Source of the DNA: Paenibacillus anaericanus
GTDB lineage: Bacteria > Bacillota > Bacilli > Paenibacillales > Paenibacillaceae
Direction: 5' to 3'
Length of the DNA stretch: 64,000 bases
NCBI RefSeq assembly: GCF_003994475.1
Contig: NZ_RZNY01000003.1
Location: 310,001-374,000 of the forward strand
The translations under genes and the position numbers were made by a program. The notes under the pieces were generated by a model. It worked only from the letters and a program-made list of their open reading frames with translations, was not told the DNA's origin and ran no database searches. Below, piece by piece: positions 22,905 to 34,228 of this stretch; positions within the stretch are counted from its first letter, which is position 1, and each line of letters begins with the position of its first letter.

Positions 22905-25790
22905 TTAACGCTCCTCTCCCATTTTGACAGCCTGATGCACACGAAGTCTACGAATCTGCCAGAAGAGTAAGCCTGCGCCGAGCAATAACATCACAAGGAC
23001 GACTACATATAACTGGAGAGTATCCTGAGAGTTAAATACAATTCGGAACGGAGGCACCTGAGTCGTAACATTATCAGCTGTTTGTAGGAATGGAAGATAC
23101 AACTTCCCTACTACCTTACCTATGACAATACCAAGTGTAATGGACAGACCTGCTGTCAAGATTTGTTCCGCTAACAACATAAGGGTTAGTTGTTTGCGAG
23201 ATAATCCCATAGCCCTTAAAATACCAAACTGTACAACCCTACCTGACAAATTAAAGAACCAATACAACACGTAACCGATCAGAGAAACAATGACCGATAC
23301 GAGGAAGCCTAAGCTTAGAATCCCAAATACTCCACCACGGGTCGGATGCTTGCTCTGAGTCGCTAGTTCACTCCGTACATCCTTCACCGAATACAGATCC
23401 ACACCCTGTTCACTCAACTTAGTCATGATTGGAGCTACTTTAGCTTCAGGCTTCATCTTCAGCCAAACTTCGTACGGGATCAAAGGACCTTGATCGTAGA
23501 TATAATCCAAATTAGCAATGACAAATGGGGTTTGATCAGGATATTGACTTGGCCAGTAAGGTATAATACCGTAAACTGCTAAATCAATAGTTGTCTCACC
23601 GACTGAGACAGTAAAGATATCTCCCACTTTTAGCTTGTATTTCTCCGCGAGGTTTGATGGTACCAAAGCAGCACTTTCATTCATACCTAGCAAATTTAAG
23701 TACTGAAAAGGATGCACCGGGAACAAATCATTACGGAACCAGGCGACTTTAGAAAAATCAACATTATCAATTCCCATTAGAATACCTTGACCGGCCGAAC
23801 GACCTGACACGATAATATTACTCTTGGTTTGAAGAACTCTTGCGGCAGCTTCAACACCATCTAGCTTACGGAATACTTCAAATGGAGGTTCCGAATAAAT
23901 AAGCTTGGTAGGCTGCTGGTTGCCTTGACCGTTTCCCTGACCACCACCGCCCGGTTGACCGCCTGAGCCACCACCCTGACCCGAGCCACCTTGATTATTC
24001 CCATTCTTCGAAGGTTTCGACATCTCCGCTGTTGATTCCCATACCGTCTGCATTACAACGTCCGCGCCATACTTATAAAGCGTCCGCTCAGTCGAGTTTA
24101 GGTCAATCGTCCGCGCAGCTGAAGCATTATATACGCCCAAACCAAGCGTAAGAACAAGCAATATCATAAGTGGATAATATGATGATGCTGAACGTGAGAG
24201 CTGGGTTAAGCTTAAATAATAAGGAACGGGTAGCCACTTTTTGCCCAGCCAGCTGATCAATTTCAATATCCAAGGGAAAATACGTAAGAATAACAGTCCT
24301 ATAGCAAATATAGCTAGTGCCGGTACAAAGAACAGAAATGGTTGAACTTGAAGCTCATCCGTCGTCATACCTGTCTGGAACGTCAGCATTTGCCGTTCAA
24401 TGAATAAATAATATCCATATCCCGCAACAGCCAATAAGACGATATCAAGGTACCAACGCTGCCATCCAGGAAGACGATCAGAACGTGCTTGCTTCTGCTT
24501 CGCGTTCACAATCGATGACCTTGCATAAGAGATTGCAGGTAATAGCGTAGCCAATATTGCAATGACTACAGCTCCCACACCTAATAGAAAAGCATCCAGA
24601 TTAAACCCAACAGGGATAGACTTCCGGTTAACGAACGTCAGGAAACCGTTGGCCGACCCAATGCTTTTAGACATAAACCAACCCAGTAAGGGACCAATTA
24701 CCAAAGCAACCGCTCCAAGTAATAATCCTTCTAGCAGGTAAATATAAATAATTTGTTTGGTCGACGCACCACGACTACGAAGGACTGCAATATCGCCTTG
24801 TTGCTTATCCAACGATTGGCGTGAATTCATCACAATATAATAGAACACCATTGCAATCATCGGTGCAGCCAGTGTGAAGAGTAGTGTTTGCATTTGCAGA
24901 CTCTGTTTACGGAAGTCATCCAGAAGGCTACCAAACGAAATATCTACCTTCGTATCTTTCAACTTTTGGTACAGTTCAATATTGAGACGATCCAGCGTAC
25001 TGGATAAAGGTGATAATTGTCCGGTTTTGATCTCACGGAGATCAAATGCATAATACCAAGATGAGTTATGCAAGGGAACCTTCAATTTACTCAGCAAATG
25101 TTCATTAAATACTTTCTCGTTAATGAAGAAGGTATTCATTACTCCTTCGAAGCCCTGATACCAGTAAGAATCGGTTTCATTTTCTGCTTGGAAGGTACCT
25201 ACAATCTTTACCTTCAAGGTGATATCCAGCCCGCTTGCCACTGGATATTCCATAATGTCACCCACATGCAAATCCTGCCGGTACATCGCCTCCTCCAGCA
25301 TTAACGCTTCGATATTCTCGCCATCTGCGCTATCAGAGAACAATTGACCTCCTGTGATCGAAATATGATCCTTCAGTCCGCTCATCGAGATCAACGACAT
25401 GGCTCTAGTTCTACTTGCATCTACTTTGGTAGGATCTTGAGGATACACCTCAGTGCCACGGATGGCCCGAGTATTAACATATGCCTCATGAGGAAAACCG
25501 ATCTCTTGAGGGATTTCATCCGTGATGTACTGATTGACTGCATCTAAACCAGCAACGTCTGTCTTGGACCCACCAGGGCCTTGATAACTCATAAGCAGGG
25601 AACCTGCTGGTAGTCCTTCACTTTCAGCGATTAAGGTACTTGATACAACTCGCTTAAGCGCTCCATCGGAATACATCGGAATACTTACCGTAAACGAAAC
25701 AGCGACGATAAGTCCAAGTAAAGTGCTCAGTGTCAGCCATTTCGTGTTCCACATTTTACGGAACAAGAAACGTATAAGTGGAGCTCCCAT
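22905..25790 (-). CDS. large FtsX-type ABC permease
   Basis: This 961-residue permease has an N-terminal helix followed by a roughly 250-residue extracellular domain. It then has several helices around residues 310-440 and 470-560, a second extracellular domain, and three C-terminal helices (FtsX domain, ILRAMGLSRKQLTLMLLAEQ). Two FtsX units are thus present in one chain. A Gly/Gln-rich linker lies at about residues 590-625. MacB/LolC-type members move lipoproteins, peptides or drugs outward or extract lipids. The ATG at 25790 overlaps the adaptor stop by one base. Confidence 0.85.
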   Translation of the reverse strand: MGAPLIRFLFRKMWNTKWLTLSTLLGLIVAVSFTVSIPMYSDGALKRVVSSTLIAESEGLPAGSLLMSYQGPGGSKTDVAGLDAVNQYITDEIPQEIGFPHEAYVNTRAIRGTEVYPQDPTKVDASRTRAMSLISMSGLKDHISITGGQLFSDSADGENIEALMLEEAMYRQDLHVGDIMEYPVASGLDITLKVKIVGTFQAENETDSYWYQGFEGVMNTFFINEKVFNEHLLSKLKVPLHNSSWYYAFDLREIKTGQLSPLSSTLDRLNIELYQKLKDTKVDISFGSLLDDFRKQSLQMQTLLFTLAAPMIAMVFYYIVMNSRQSLDKQQGDIAVLRSRGASTKQIIYIYLLEGLLLGAVALVIGPLLGWFMSKSIGSANGFLTFVNRKSIPVGFNLDAFLLGVGAVVIAILATLLPAISYARSSIVNAKQKQARSDRLPGWQRWYLDIVLLAVAGYGYYLFIERQMLTFQTGMTTDELQVQPFLFFVPALAIFAIGLLFLRIFPWILKLISWLGKKWLPVPYYLSLTQLSRSASSYYPLMILLVLTLGLGVYNASAARTIDLNSTERTLYKYGADVVMQTVWESTAEMSKPSKNGNNQGGSGQGGGSGGQPGGGGQGNGQGNQQPTKLIYSEPPFEVFRKLDGVEAAARVLQTKSNIIVSGRSAGQGILMGIDNVDFSKVAWFRNDLFPVHPFQYLNLLGMNESAALVPSNLAEKYKLKVGDIFTVSVGETTIDLAVYGIIPYWPSQYPDQTPFVIANLDYIYDQGPLIPYEVWLKMKPEAKVAPIMTKLSEQGVDLYSVKDVRSELATQSKHPTRGGVFGILSLGFLVSVIVSLIGYVLYWFFNLSGRVVQFGILRAMGLSRKQLTLMLLAEQILTAGLSITLGIVIGKVVGKLYLPFLQTADNVTTQVPPFRIVFNSQDTLQLYVVVLVMLLLGAGLLFWQIRRLRVHQAVKMGEER

Positions 25791-26878
25791 TAACGACCCA
25801 CTACTTTCTGCCCCGGTGTGAGTCCTTTAAGGATTTCCATATCCGTTGGTGTTTGCATGCCAACCTCCACATCAACCTCACGCTTACTTCCATCTTCCTC
25901 AATGACCTGAACATAGGTACGAGATCCGATTGAACGTAGTGCAGAAATCGGGATTAACACTGCATTTTCCTTCCGCTCGGTAATGATTTTAACACCAAGC
26001 TGACGTCCGCGTTCCATATCAGCCGGCCATTTATCTAATTGAACAATGAGATATTGATCAATTGTATCCTTCTTCGGCTGGTTATTTCCGCCATTACCGT
26101 TATCAGTGCTGCCCGTGTTGCTCGGCATCACTTTCACTTTACCTTCAAAAACACCCGCAGCATTAATATCTACCGTCGCCTTCATCCCAACTGAAAGCTT
26201 CTCTAAGTCCTCTTTGGCGAAAGAAGCCGCAACAACGAGTGATGACGTATCTGAAATAATTCCAAGGGAATCGTAACTCTTCACAACTCCTCCCTTTTCA
26301 GCACTAAGCGAAACTATAGTTCCCGCAAAAGGAGCCTTAAGAGTTCCATCAGCTATTTTCTTCTCTAGATCAACTAATGCTTGACGTTGCTCTTCAAATA
26401 CGATGGATGCCTTCTCAAATTCAATATCAGACATTTCTTCCTTAGTACGTAAAGTTTCCTTCATCGTTATTTCCTGCTGACGGAAGTCCAATTGTGCCTT
26501 CCGAAGATCTTTCTCCAAAGCTTCCACATCTAATTCAATAAGAACAGCGCCTGCTTTAACTTTATCTCCTGCTTTGACCAGTACGTTCTTGATATGTAAT
26601 CCATCTTCGGTAAAGTATAATGCTTCCTCTCGCTGACTCATCAGCTTACCAACAGCAGTTACTGACTTCTCTATTGGCCCTAAACGCACCTCATATTCCG
26701 GTTTCTTGGATACTGTCGGTGGCGTAATTACCGGTAGATCCTCTTCCTGCTGTTCATTCGGAAGCAAAGAACAACCAGATGCTGTGAGCAGAACTATAGT
26801 TAATGATAACAGTCCTAGTGCCCGAGTTAGTCCCCACTTCTTATTCAACAAATTTTCCATCCACCATTTCATAAACAT
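25790..26878 (-). CDS. MacA/HlyD-like adaptor lipoprotein
   Basis: The 362-residue protein has a lipobox (TASGC at residues 32-36) and a membrane-fusion-protein layout. A lipoyl/barrel-sandwich half (VLVKAGDKVKAGAVLIELD) is followed by a coiled-coil hairpin (about residues 105-180), the second lipoyl half (LKAPFAGTIVSLSAEKGGVV) and beta-barrel and end domains. In Gram-positives these adaptors pair with FtsX-type exporters. The ATG at 26878 has GGAGGT 8 bases before it and overlaps the upstream ATPase gene by 38 bases. Confidence 0.85.
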   Translation of the reverse strand: MFMKWWMENLLNKKWGLTRALGLLSLTIVLLTASGCSLLPNEQQEEDLPVITPPTVSKKPEYEVRLGPIEKSVTAVGKLMSQREEALYFTEDGLHIKNVLVKAGDKVKAGAVLIELDVEALEKDLRKAQLDFRQQEITMKETLRTKEEMSDIEFEKASIVFEEQRQALVDLEKKIADGTLKAPFAGTIVSLSAEKGGVVKSYDSLGIISDTSSLVVAASFAKEDLEKLSVGMKATVDINAAGVFEGKVKVMPSNTGSTDNGNGGNNQPKKDTIDQYLIVQLDKWPADMERGRQLGVKIITERKENAVLIPISALRSIGSRTYVQVIEEDGSKREVDVEVGMQTPTDMEILKGLTPGQKVVGR

Positions 26879-27662
26879 GGTCCGCTACCTCCAAGATTGT
26901 AGGATCGTGTGTAGTCATACAAATCGTAACTTGCTCCGTATGTATGATGTTCTTAAATACAGCCATAACTTGAGCTCCCATTTGTGAATCCAGATTGGCT
27001 GTCGGCTCATCCGCCAATAGCAGCTTGGGCCGATGTGCGATTGCCTTGGCAATTGCCACCCGCTGCTGCTCCCCACCAGACAATTCATTAGGCCTGTGAA
27101 ACATCCGTTTACCTAGACCCACAATCTCCAAACAGTGGGTTACTCTTTTCTTCCATTCCTGAGGGGGTACTCCCGCCATTCTAAGTGACAACTCGACGTT
27201 CTCCCAAGCGGACAACAGTGGTAACAAAGCGTATGCCTGAAAGATAAATCCGAATTGATCTCGTCTTAGCTCCGTCCGTTTATCGTCACTGAGCTCGTGT
27301 AGAGGTTGCCCGGAAAATATTATTTCCCCCGACGTTGGCTGATCGAGCCCACCTAACATATTAAGCAGCGTCGTTTTTCCCGATCCGGATCTGCCTCTTA
27401 GCATCACCAATTGACCGGGCAGCACTTCCATATTAATCCCCTTTAATACATGAATATCGCCCCCACCAACGGGAAAAGACCGATGCACTTCTTTCACAGA
27501 CAAAATAGGACCACTAATTTCCTCTTCTGTCGTGACACGGCCTATATCCAGATCGGACGATTCCACCTCGGAATCTAAATCCAGATCCGACAATTCCACT
27601 TCGGAATCAACTGATTCACCTAGCTCTACAGATTTTACAGGTTTGCGAAACCATTGCATCAT
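26841..27662 (-). CDS. ABC transporter ATPase (MacB/LolD class) with acidic N-terminal extension
   Basis: The 273-residue protein has a standard ATPase domain from residue 53: Walker [10 protein letters not shown], signature [12 protein letters not shown], Walker B LLADEPTA and TTHD. An acidic Asp/Glu/Ser-rich extension with two DSEVE-SDLDLD-like repeats occupies residues 19-41 and is unusual for the family. It is the first gene of the five-gene operon. AGGAG 10 bases upstream supports the ATG at 27662. It could drive the same FtsX-type permease as the second ATPase of the operon. Confidence 0.85.
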   Translation of the reverse strand: MMQWFRKPVKSVELGESVDSEVELSDLDLDSEVESSDLDIGRVTTEEEISGPILSVKEVHRSFPVGGGDIHVLKGINMEVLPGQLVMLRGRSGSGKTTLLNMLGGLDQPTSGEIIFSGQPLHELSDDKRTELRRDQFGFIFQAYALLPLLSAWENVELSLRMAGVPPQEWKKRVTHCLEIVGLGKRMFHRPNELSGGEQQRVAIAKAIAHRPKLLLADEPTANLDSQMGAQVMAVFKNIIHTEQVTICMTTHDPTILEVADHVYEMVDGKFVE

Positions 27663-27867
27663 CGTGTATCGGTCTCCTATGTCTCCTAATTTTTCGTTCT
27701 ATAAAAAACTATCACGCCTTGCATTATAGACGAAATCACATGCCAAAAAGTTACAATGAATTTTACGATATTGATATTTTTGTTTCCATAATCTTCACCC
27801 TGACTTCTGGGAGTCACTCTGTTAATATAGCAAATATTATCATAATTGATTGAAAAGAGGTTCTATT

Positions 27868-29484
27868 TTGAAAAGAAATAAATTAATTTTCCTACTAACT
27901 ACTCTTACTCTCTCTTCCCTAATTTCTATAAGTGCACTCTCAGCAACAGTAGAAAAGAAATCTACTGAACCATTTATCGATATACAGAGTAGCTATGCTA
28001 AGGAAGCAATTATTAATCTCCATAAGAACAATATAATGAACGGAACAACCTCTGAACTCTTCTCACCAACAAAGAAGATAACACGTGCAGAGTTTATGAC
28101 TACCCTCATACGTTTACTCCGACTGGAGCCTTCTTCATCCTCAAGAGTTCCGGCATATAAAGATGTACCTACTACCGCTTGGTACTATGGCTATGTTCAA
28201 ACTGCAACTGAACTTGCCCTAACCGATGGCGTGGGAGAAGGAAGATTTGAGCCCAATAAGCCGCTTACCCGTCAAGAAGCTGCAGCCTGGGTTATTCGGG
28301 CATTGAAACAATCGACTTCTTCTACCTCATCCGGATTTAAAGACGCCTCAGCTATTGCTGTTTGGGCGCGTCCCTATGTATCTACCATTTCCAACTTAGG
28401 AATAATGCAAGGGAATGAAGGGAGATTTTATCCTAACCAAGCTATAACGCGACAGGAAACTGCCGTAATATTGGACCGTCTGCTGCAAAACAAACGCTGG
28501 TCTACTACATTAGAAGCCGAGAATAAAACTACTAAAATACAACTAGGATGGCAATATGGCCAGACTACTAAGGAATATGAACAAAGTATCCAGAATTCAA
28601 ATGTTAACGTTCTATCACCAAGATGGTTTTTTCTCGATAAAGATGAGACTATTGGTGATTATACCAACTCAGCCCTCTTAACTTGGGCAAAAAACAATGG
28701 GAAGAAAGTATGGCCGCTACTAGGTAATCGTTCTTCCCAGGAAATAACGCATCAGTTCCTTAGCTCTCCCCAACGTTCCGCAGCAGGCGTCCAAAAGATC
28801 AAGGAATTAGTTGTTAAATATAAACTAGAAGGGATTAACCTAGATTTTGAGAATGTGGCTCCCGCTGATCGGAAGAACTTCTCTGCCTTTGTTACAAACC
28901 TAAGTGAACAACTACATTCAATCGGTGCCGTTCTGGCAGTTGACGTTTCACCAGATTTGGGATCAGATTGGACTGAAGTGTTTGATTACCGTTTGTTAGG
29001 TCAGAAAGCAGACTATATTGTTCTAATGGGTTATGACGAGCATTGGTCAGGTAGCTCAAGTCCTGGACCTGTTGCCTCTTTGCCGTGGGTACGTAGCGGC
29101 TTAGACACCTTGTTGAAAGAAGTCCCTGCTAATAAGGTCATCTTGGCCCTACCGCATTACAATAGGGACTGGACTGTAAACCAAAAAGGAACTGCCCTGT
29201 CCTCGGAAGATATATCACTCGTAGAACAAGCAGAATTGTTAAAGCGTATCGGGATCTCTCCGGTATGGGACAGTAAGATTGGACAATATATAGTGGATTA
29301 TTACAAGAGCGGAATAGCCCATAGACTCTGGTTAGAAGAAGCACGATCTCTTTCTCTCAAGTATCAGATAGCGGTTGATCGACAAATCGCTGGATTCGCA
29401 TACTGGTCTATAGGTGGGGAGACCCCCGATATTTGGACAAGCCTTAGGAATGCAGAAAGGTACTCATCTTATAATTTTAAATAA
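27868..29484 (+). CDS. SLH-anchored glycoside hydrolase family 18 protein
   Basis: The 538-residue protein has a signal peptide, three SLH repeats (FIDIQSSYAKEAIINLHKNN, YKDVPTTAWYYGYV, FKDASAIAVWARPYV; about residues 35-205) for binding the cell wall, and a GH18 barrel. Its active-site strand is EGINLDFENV, with the catalytic Glu and the second Asp of DxDxE. The first Asp of the motif is Asn, as in SleL/YaaH-type cortex-lytic N-acetylglucosaminidases. The start is TTG at 27868, 7 bases after GAGG. A role in spore cortex or wall turnover is inferred. Confidence 0.85.
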   Translation: MKRNKLIFLLTTLTLSSLISISALSATVEKKSTEPFIDIQSSYAKEAIINLHKNNIMNGTTSELFSPTKKITRAEFMTTLIRLLRLEPSSSSRVPAYKDVPTTAWYYGYVQTATELALTDGVGEGRFEPNKPLTRQEAAAWVIRALKQSTSSTSSGFKDASAIAVWARPYVSTISNLGIMQGNEGRFYPNQAITRQETAVILDRLLQNKRWSTTLEAENKTTKIQLGWQYGQTTKEYEQSIQNSNVNVLSPRWFFLDKDETIGDYTNSALLTWAKNNGKKVWPLLGNRSSQEITHQFLSSPQRSAAGVQKIKELVVKYKLEGINLDFENVAPADRKNFSAFVTNLSEQLHSIGAVLAVDVSPDLGSDWTEVFDYRLLGQKADYIVLMGYDEHWSGSSSPGPVASLPWVRSGLDTLLKEVPANKVILALPHYNRDWTVNQKGTALSSEDISLVEQAELLKRIGISPVWDSKIGQYIVDYYKSGIAHRLWLEEARSLSLKYQIAVDRQIAGFAYWSIGGETPDIWTSLRNAERYSSYNFK

Positions 29485-29513
29485 AGATTTGATCACTTAT
29501 TAGTATCAAACTT

Positions 29514-29550
29514 AAAAAGCCAGACCCCATGTTTAGGGGTCTGGCTTTTA
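29514..29550. terminator. bidirectional terminator between the GH18 gene and pyrE
   Basis: AAAAGCCAGACCCC pairs perfectly with GGGGTCTGGCTTTT. As and Ts flank both sides, so it can end both convergent units. Confidence 0.9.
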
Positions 29551-29569
29551 CTTTATCTACCTATAATTA

Positions 29570-30211
29570 TTATTTACCAAAGGATGCCGGGTCTTGACGC
29601 CATGATTGCAGAAGTGCCAGGTCATCCGCCTTAATTACGCCACGCTCTACAGCCACATCGATCAAAGCCGTGTAATTGGACAGTGTTTGAAGTGGGATGC
29701 CTGCCTCAGCAAATGCATTCACCGCTTTGTCTAACTGGTAACTAAATATAGCAAGCACTGCAAGTGGCTCTGCGCCAGCTTCAGCTACTGCCAATGCTGC
29801 TTTAAGGGAGCTACCTCCAGTAGAGATCAGGTCCTCGATAACAACCACTTTTTGTCCTGGTTTGATGATCCCTTCGATCTGATTCTCTTTACCGTGGCCT
29901 TTCGCTTTATCACGGATATAAGCCATCGGTAACCCAAGCTTCTGGGCAACGAAGGCAGCATGAGGAATCCCCGCCGTTGCTGTACCTGCGATTACTTCTA
30001 CATCCGGATAAGACTCTCTGATCACTGCTGCAAAAGATTCGGCAATCAAATCACGAATTTCTGGAAAAGACATTGTAAGGCGGTTATCACAATAGATCGG
30101 AGATTTAATACCGGATGTCCAAGTAAATGGCTCATGCGGACGTAATGCAACTGCTCCAATTTCTAAAAGGTTTCCTGCGATTTGTGCGGCAATTTCATTA
30201 TTATTTATCAT
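29570..30211 (-). CDS. pyrE: orotate phosphoribosyltransferase
   Basis: The 213-residue enzyme joins orotate and PRPP to give OMP. The PRPP motif is [14 protein letters not shown], preceded by the [11 protein letters not shown] loop and the [15 protein letters not shown] hood. The ATG at 30211 overlaps the pyrF stop by 4 bases (ATGA). It is the last gene of the pyr operon. Confidence 0.95.
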   Translation of the reverse strand: MINNNEIAAQIAGNLLEIGAVALRPHEPFTWTSGIKSPIYCDNRLTMSFPEIRDLIAESFAAVIRESYPDVEVIAGTATAGIPHAAFVAQKLGLPMAYIRDKAKGHGKENQIEGIIKPGQKVVVIEDLISTGGSSLKAALAVAEAGAEPLAVLAIFSYQLDKAVNAFAEAGIPLQTLSNYTALIDVAVERGVIKADDLALLQSWRQDPASFGK

Positions 30212-30942
30212 TTAAGTTTCATCTCCTCTATAATTTGTTCCGCTGCTTCACGAGGGCTTGGAGCTGCAGTAATTGGGCGACCCACAACAATATAATCTGT
30301 ACCTTGCTGGATCGCTTCTCCTGGCGTCAAAGTCCGAGATTGATCTCCCACTTCGCTACCCCTTGGACGAATGCCTGGGGTAACCGTCAGAAAGTCTAGG
30401 CCGCATCTTTCCTTGATGGCACTTACTTCTAAAGGGGAAGCAACCACACCATCAAGGCCAGCCTTCTTAGAAAGCTCTGCATAAGATACGACAGCTTCCT
30501 CAACTGTGCCTGGAATACCGATTTCTCCGTTTAGCATTCCTTGATTCGTGCTTGTAAGCTGTGTCACTGCAATTATGAGTGGCATCGTGAGAGAGCTGTT
30601 TATTTCAAGTGCCTCTTTAGCCCCTTCTCTCGCCGCTGACATCATCTTTACTCCGCCTGCAGCATGAACGTTGAACATATCCACTCCAAGCTGGGTGATG
30701 CTCTTCGCACCACCTTTCACGGTGTTCGGAATATCGTGCATTTTCAAATCAAGAAATACAGAGTAACCAAGACTCTTTAGTTCACGCACAAAATCAGGAC
30801 CACCCGCATAATAGAGCTGCATGCCGACCTTCATATAACAGGGGATACCTTCCAATAATGAGATTAGCTTTCTAGCTTCATCTACAGCAGGATAATCTAG
30901 TGCAACCATCAGACGACCAGCAGTTTGATTAAAAGTACCCAT
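30208..30942 (-). CDS. pyrF: orotidine 5'-phosphate decarboxylase
   Basis: This 244-residue TIM-barrel enzyme decarboxylates OMP to UMP. The catalytic [12 protein letters not shown] (Asp-x-Lys-x-x-Asp) motif is intact, and TPGIRPRG marks the phosphate-binding loop. GGAGGAG precedes the ATG. In many bacilli pyrK and pyrD lie between carB and pyrF; here only 72 bases with a hairpin separate them. Confidence 0.95.
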   Translation of the reverse strand: MGTFNQTAGRLMVALDYPAVDEARKLISLLEGIPCYMKVGMQLYYAGGPDFVRELKSLGYSVFLDLKMHDIPNTVKGGAKSITQLGVDMFNVHAAGGVKMMSAAREGAKEALEINSSLTMPLIIAVTQLTSTNQGMLNGEIGIPGTVEEAVVSYAELSKKAGLDGVVASPLEVSAIKERCGLDFLTVTPGIRPRGSEVGDQSRTLTPGEAIQQGTDYIVVGRPITAAPSPREAAEQIIEEMKLK

Positions 30943-30967
30943 AATTTATTCTCCTCCTGTCATGCTT

Positions 30968-30998
30968 GCGGCTCCGAAGCATCTGCTTCCGGAGCCGC
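30968..30998 (-). promoter_or_regulatory. stable intercistronic hairpin between carB and pyrF
   Basis: GCGGCTCCGGAAGC pairs with GCTTCGGAGCCGC with a short loop. There is no T run, so it is more likely an RNA-processing or stability element than a terminator. Confidence 0.55.
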
Positions 30999-31014
30999 GC
31001 TTTTAGATTTAAAT

Positions 31015-34000
31015 TTAAAGGGAAGGCATGGCTTGGGATGAGAAGTTGATCGTCTCAAGCATCGTCAGCAAGGCAGAAACAGTGTCCAATGAAGTCATGC
31101 AGACGATTCCGTTCTCCACCGCTTCGCGGCGAATGCGGAAACCATCACGCTCAGGTTCCTTGCCTTTTGTCAAAGTATTGATTACGAAGTGGGCTTTACC
31201 ATTGCGGATCAAATCCAGAATGTTCGGCGAACCTTCGCTCAATTTGTTGATCGTGGTCACGTGAATTCCTGCCTCAACAAGCGCAGCAGCCGTTCCACCA
31301 GTCGCAACAATCTCGTAACCCATATGGTAAAAGCCTCGTAGCAATCTAACGGCTTCGTCCTTGTCTTTATCCGCTATAGTAGCAATAATGGCACCCGATG
31401 TAGGAATCTTCATACCTGCGCCGATAAGACCTTTGTACAACGCTTTTGCATACTGTTTATCGCGCCCCATAACCTCACCCGTCGATTTCATCTCAGGACC
31501 GAGTGTAGGTTCAACACGGCGAAGTTTCGCAAAGGAGAATACAGGAACTTTAACAGAGACATAATCGCTCTCTGGCCACAAACCATCTACGTATCCCAAA
31601 TCTTTCAGCTTCGTACCGAGAATACACTGAGTCGCAACGTTTGCCATCGGGATGTTCGTCACTTTACTCAAGAATGGTACTGTCCGAGATGACCGTGGGT
31701 TAACCTCGATAACATAAACTTCATTCTTATAGATAACGAATTGGATGTTTACTAGACCAATCGTTTTTAATTCTTTTGCAATTTTGATCGTGATATCCAC
31801 GATTTTCTCGCTAAGCTCTGCAGACAAGTGCTGTGGCGGATATACTGCGATGGAATCACCTGAGTGAACCCCAGCCCGCTCTATATGTTCCATGATACCT
31901 GGAATAATCACGGTTTCACCATCACAGATTGCATCTACTTCCACTTCTTTACCAAGCATATAACGGTCAATCAATACCGGATGCTCTGGATTGATGTTAA
32001 CGGCCTCTGTCATGTATTTCAACAATTCTTCATCCGTATATACAATCTCCATTGCGCGTCCACCAAGTACGTAGGACGGTCGTACAAGAACCGGATATCC
32101 AAGTGACTGGGCTGTTCCTACTGCCTCATCCACTGAAGTTACCGTCTTCCCTTTCGGCTGGGCAATGTTAAGTTTGGATAAGAGCGCTTCGAATTTCTTG
32201 CGATCCTCTGCTTCATCAATGCTCTCCAAGGAAGTCCCCAGAATACGTACTCCTGCCGCTTGTAGTGGTGCCGCCAAATTGATGGCAGTTTGACCACCGA
32301 ACTGAACAATTACACCAACTGGCTTCTCTTCTTCAATAACGTTCATTACGTCTTCGAAGAACAAAGGCTCAAAGTAAAGGCGATCCGACGTATTGAAATC
32401 CGTAGACACTGTCTCCGGGTTATTATTGATGATCACCGCTTCATAACCTGCTTTTTGAATCGCCCAAACCGCATGTACAGTAGAGTAGTCAAATTCGATA
32501 CCTTGACCAATCCGAATCGGACCGGAACCGAGGACAACGATTTTCTCTTTATCTGTGCGCAAAACTTCGTTCTCTGTCTCATACGTGGAGTAGTAGTAAG
32601 GAGTAGATGCCTCAAACTCTGCGGCACAAGTATCAACCATTTTATAAACTGGACGCAGTCCATGCTCTTTACGGAAATTAGTCACGCTCACTTCAGTCAG
32701 ATGACTTCCGCTTGGTTGAACCTTTGCACGAAGCTCAGCAATAGCCCGGTCTGTGAAACCTAGACGTTTTGCTTCATAAAGAGTTTCATATGACAAAGTA
32801 GCTTCAGCTGCGATATCACTCTCAAACTTCACGAGACGCTCGATCTTATCCAAGAACCACCAGTCGATTTGACTCAAATCTTGAATCTTCTGCAACGGAT
32901 AGCCACGACGGAACGCTTCGGCTACTAAGAACAATCTTTCGTCGTCTGCTTGGATTAGGCGCTGGTCTAACGTTTCAGCATCCAGTTCCTCTGTGCCTTT
33001 CAAGTACAGGCGATGAGTACCAATTTCAAGTGAACGAACCGCTTTTTGAATGGATTCCTCAAATGTCCGTCCAATTGCCATTACTTCGCCAGTCGCTTTC
33101 ATTTGAGTTCCGAGTTTGCGGTTTGCATGCACGAATTTATCAAATGGCCAACGTGGAATTTTGCTGACGATATAATCGAGCGTTGGTTCGAAGCAAGCGT
33201 AAGTTTGACCTGTAACTGGGTTCACGATTTCATCCAAAGTGTAGCTTAATGCGATTTTCGCTGCCATTTTGGCGATCGGATATCCCGTTGCCTTGGAAGC
33301 GAGAGCCGATGAACGGCTGACACGCGGGTTAACTTCAATTACATAGTATTGGAAGCTCTGTGGATCCAGAGCAAATTGTACGTTACATCCGCCTTCGATA
33401 TTCAGTGCACGGATGATCTTAAGTGATGCAGAACGGAGCATTTGGTACTCACGGTCAGACAAAGTCTGGCTCGGTGCAACAACGATACTGTCACCAGTAT
33501 GTACACCCACGGGATCAAAGTTCTCCATGTTACAAACTACGATACAGTTATCATTCGCATCGCGCATAACTTCATATTCTACTTCTTTCATACCGGCGAT
33601 CGATTTTTCAATTAGACATTGACCAATCGGACTGTAACGGATACCTGAAGCGACTGTCTCCAGCAACTCTTCTTCTGTTGCGCAAATCCCACCGCCTGTA
33701 CCACCAAGGGTATATGCTGGGCGCACAATGACAGGATAACCAATCTCTTCGGCGAAACGCATGGCTTCATCCACTGTAGTGATGATCGTGCTATCTGGTA
33801 CAGGTTGTTCCAATTCACGCATCAAGTCACGGAACAAATCACGATCTTCCGCTTTCTCGATGGAAGTAAGCTGTGTGCCTAGGAGTTTCACATTCTCACG
33901 TTCCAATACACCGGCGCGTGCAAGTTCTACAGCCATGTTTAATCCGGTTTGTCCACCAAGAGTAGGCAATAGACCATCAGGGCGTTCTTGACGAATGATT

Positions 34001-34227
34001 TGTGAGACAAACTCCAGAGTAATTGGCTCGATATATACTTTATCCGCCATGTTTGTATCCGTCATAATTGTAGCGGGGTTACTATTAATGAGAACTACTT
34101 CAACGCCTTCTTCTTTTAGTGCCTGACAAGCCTGAGTTCCAGCATAGTCAAATTCGGCAGCCTGGCCGATTACAATCGGACCGGAACCAATGACTAGAAT
34201 TTTTTTGAGTTCTTTATTAATCGGCAT
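31015..34227 (-). CDS. carB: carbamoyl phosphate synthase large subunit
   Basis: The 1070-residue protein has two ATP-grasp halves ([17 protein letters not shown] at residue 14 and [16 protein letters not shown] in the second half) and a C-terminal MGS-like allosteric domain ([17 protein letters not shown]). With CarA it makes carbamoyl phosphate from ammonia, bicarbonate and two ATP. It starts one base after carA ends. The operon context shows it is the pyrimidine-linked enzyme (PyrAB). Full family length. Confidence 0.96.
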   Translation of the reverse strand: MPINKELKKILVIGSGPIVIGQAAEFDYAGTQACQALKEEGVEVVLINSNPATIMTDTNMADKVYIEPITLEFVSQIIRQERPDGLLPTLGGQTGLNMAVELARAGVLERENVKLLGTQLTSIEKAEDRDLFRDLMRELEQPVPDSTIITTVDEAMRFAEEIGYPVIVRPAYTLGGTGGGICATEEELLETVASGIRYSPIGQCLIEKSIAGMKEVEYEVMRDANDNCIVVCNMENFDPVGVHTGDSIVVAPSQTLSDREYQMLRSASLKIIRALNIEGGCNVQFALDPQSFQYYVIEVNPRVSRSSALASKATGYPIAKMAAKIALSYTLDEIVNPVTGQTYACFEPTLDYIVSKIPRWPFDKFVHANRKLGTQMKATGEVMAIGRTFEESIQKAVRSLEIGTHRLYLKGTEELDAETLDQRLIQADDERLFLVAEAFRRGYPLQKIQDLSQIDWWFLDKIERLVKFESDIAAEATLSYETLYEAKRLGFTDRAIAELRAKVQPSGSHLTEVSVTNFRKEHGLRPVYKMVDTCAAEFEASTPYYYSTYETENEVLRTDKEKIVVLGSGPIRIGQGIEFDYSTVHAVWAIQKAGYEAVIINNNPETVSTDFNTSDRLYFEPLFFEDVMNVIEEEKPVGVIVQFGGQTAINLAAPLQAAGVRILGTSLESIDEAEDRKKFEALLSKLNIAQPKGKTVTSVDEAVGTAQSLGYPVLVRPSYVLGGRAMEIVYTDEELLKYMTEAVNINPEHPVLIDRYMLGKEVEVDAICDGETVIIPGIMEHIERAGVHSGDSIAVYPPQHLSAELSEKIVDITIKIAKELKTIGLVNIQFVIYKNEVYVIEVNPRSSRTVPFLSKVTNIPMANVATQCILGTKLKDLGYVDGLWPESDYVSVKVPVFSFAKLRRVEPTLGPEMKSTGEVMGRDKQYAKALYKGLIGAGMKIPTSGAIIATIADKDKDEAVRLLRGFYHMGYEIVATGGTAAALVEAGIHVTTINKLSEGSPNILDLIRNGKAHFVINTLTKGKEPERDGFRIRREAVENGIVCMTSLDTVSALLTMLETINFSSQAMPSL

Positions 34228-34228
34228 A

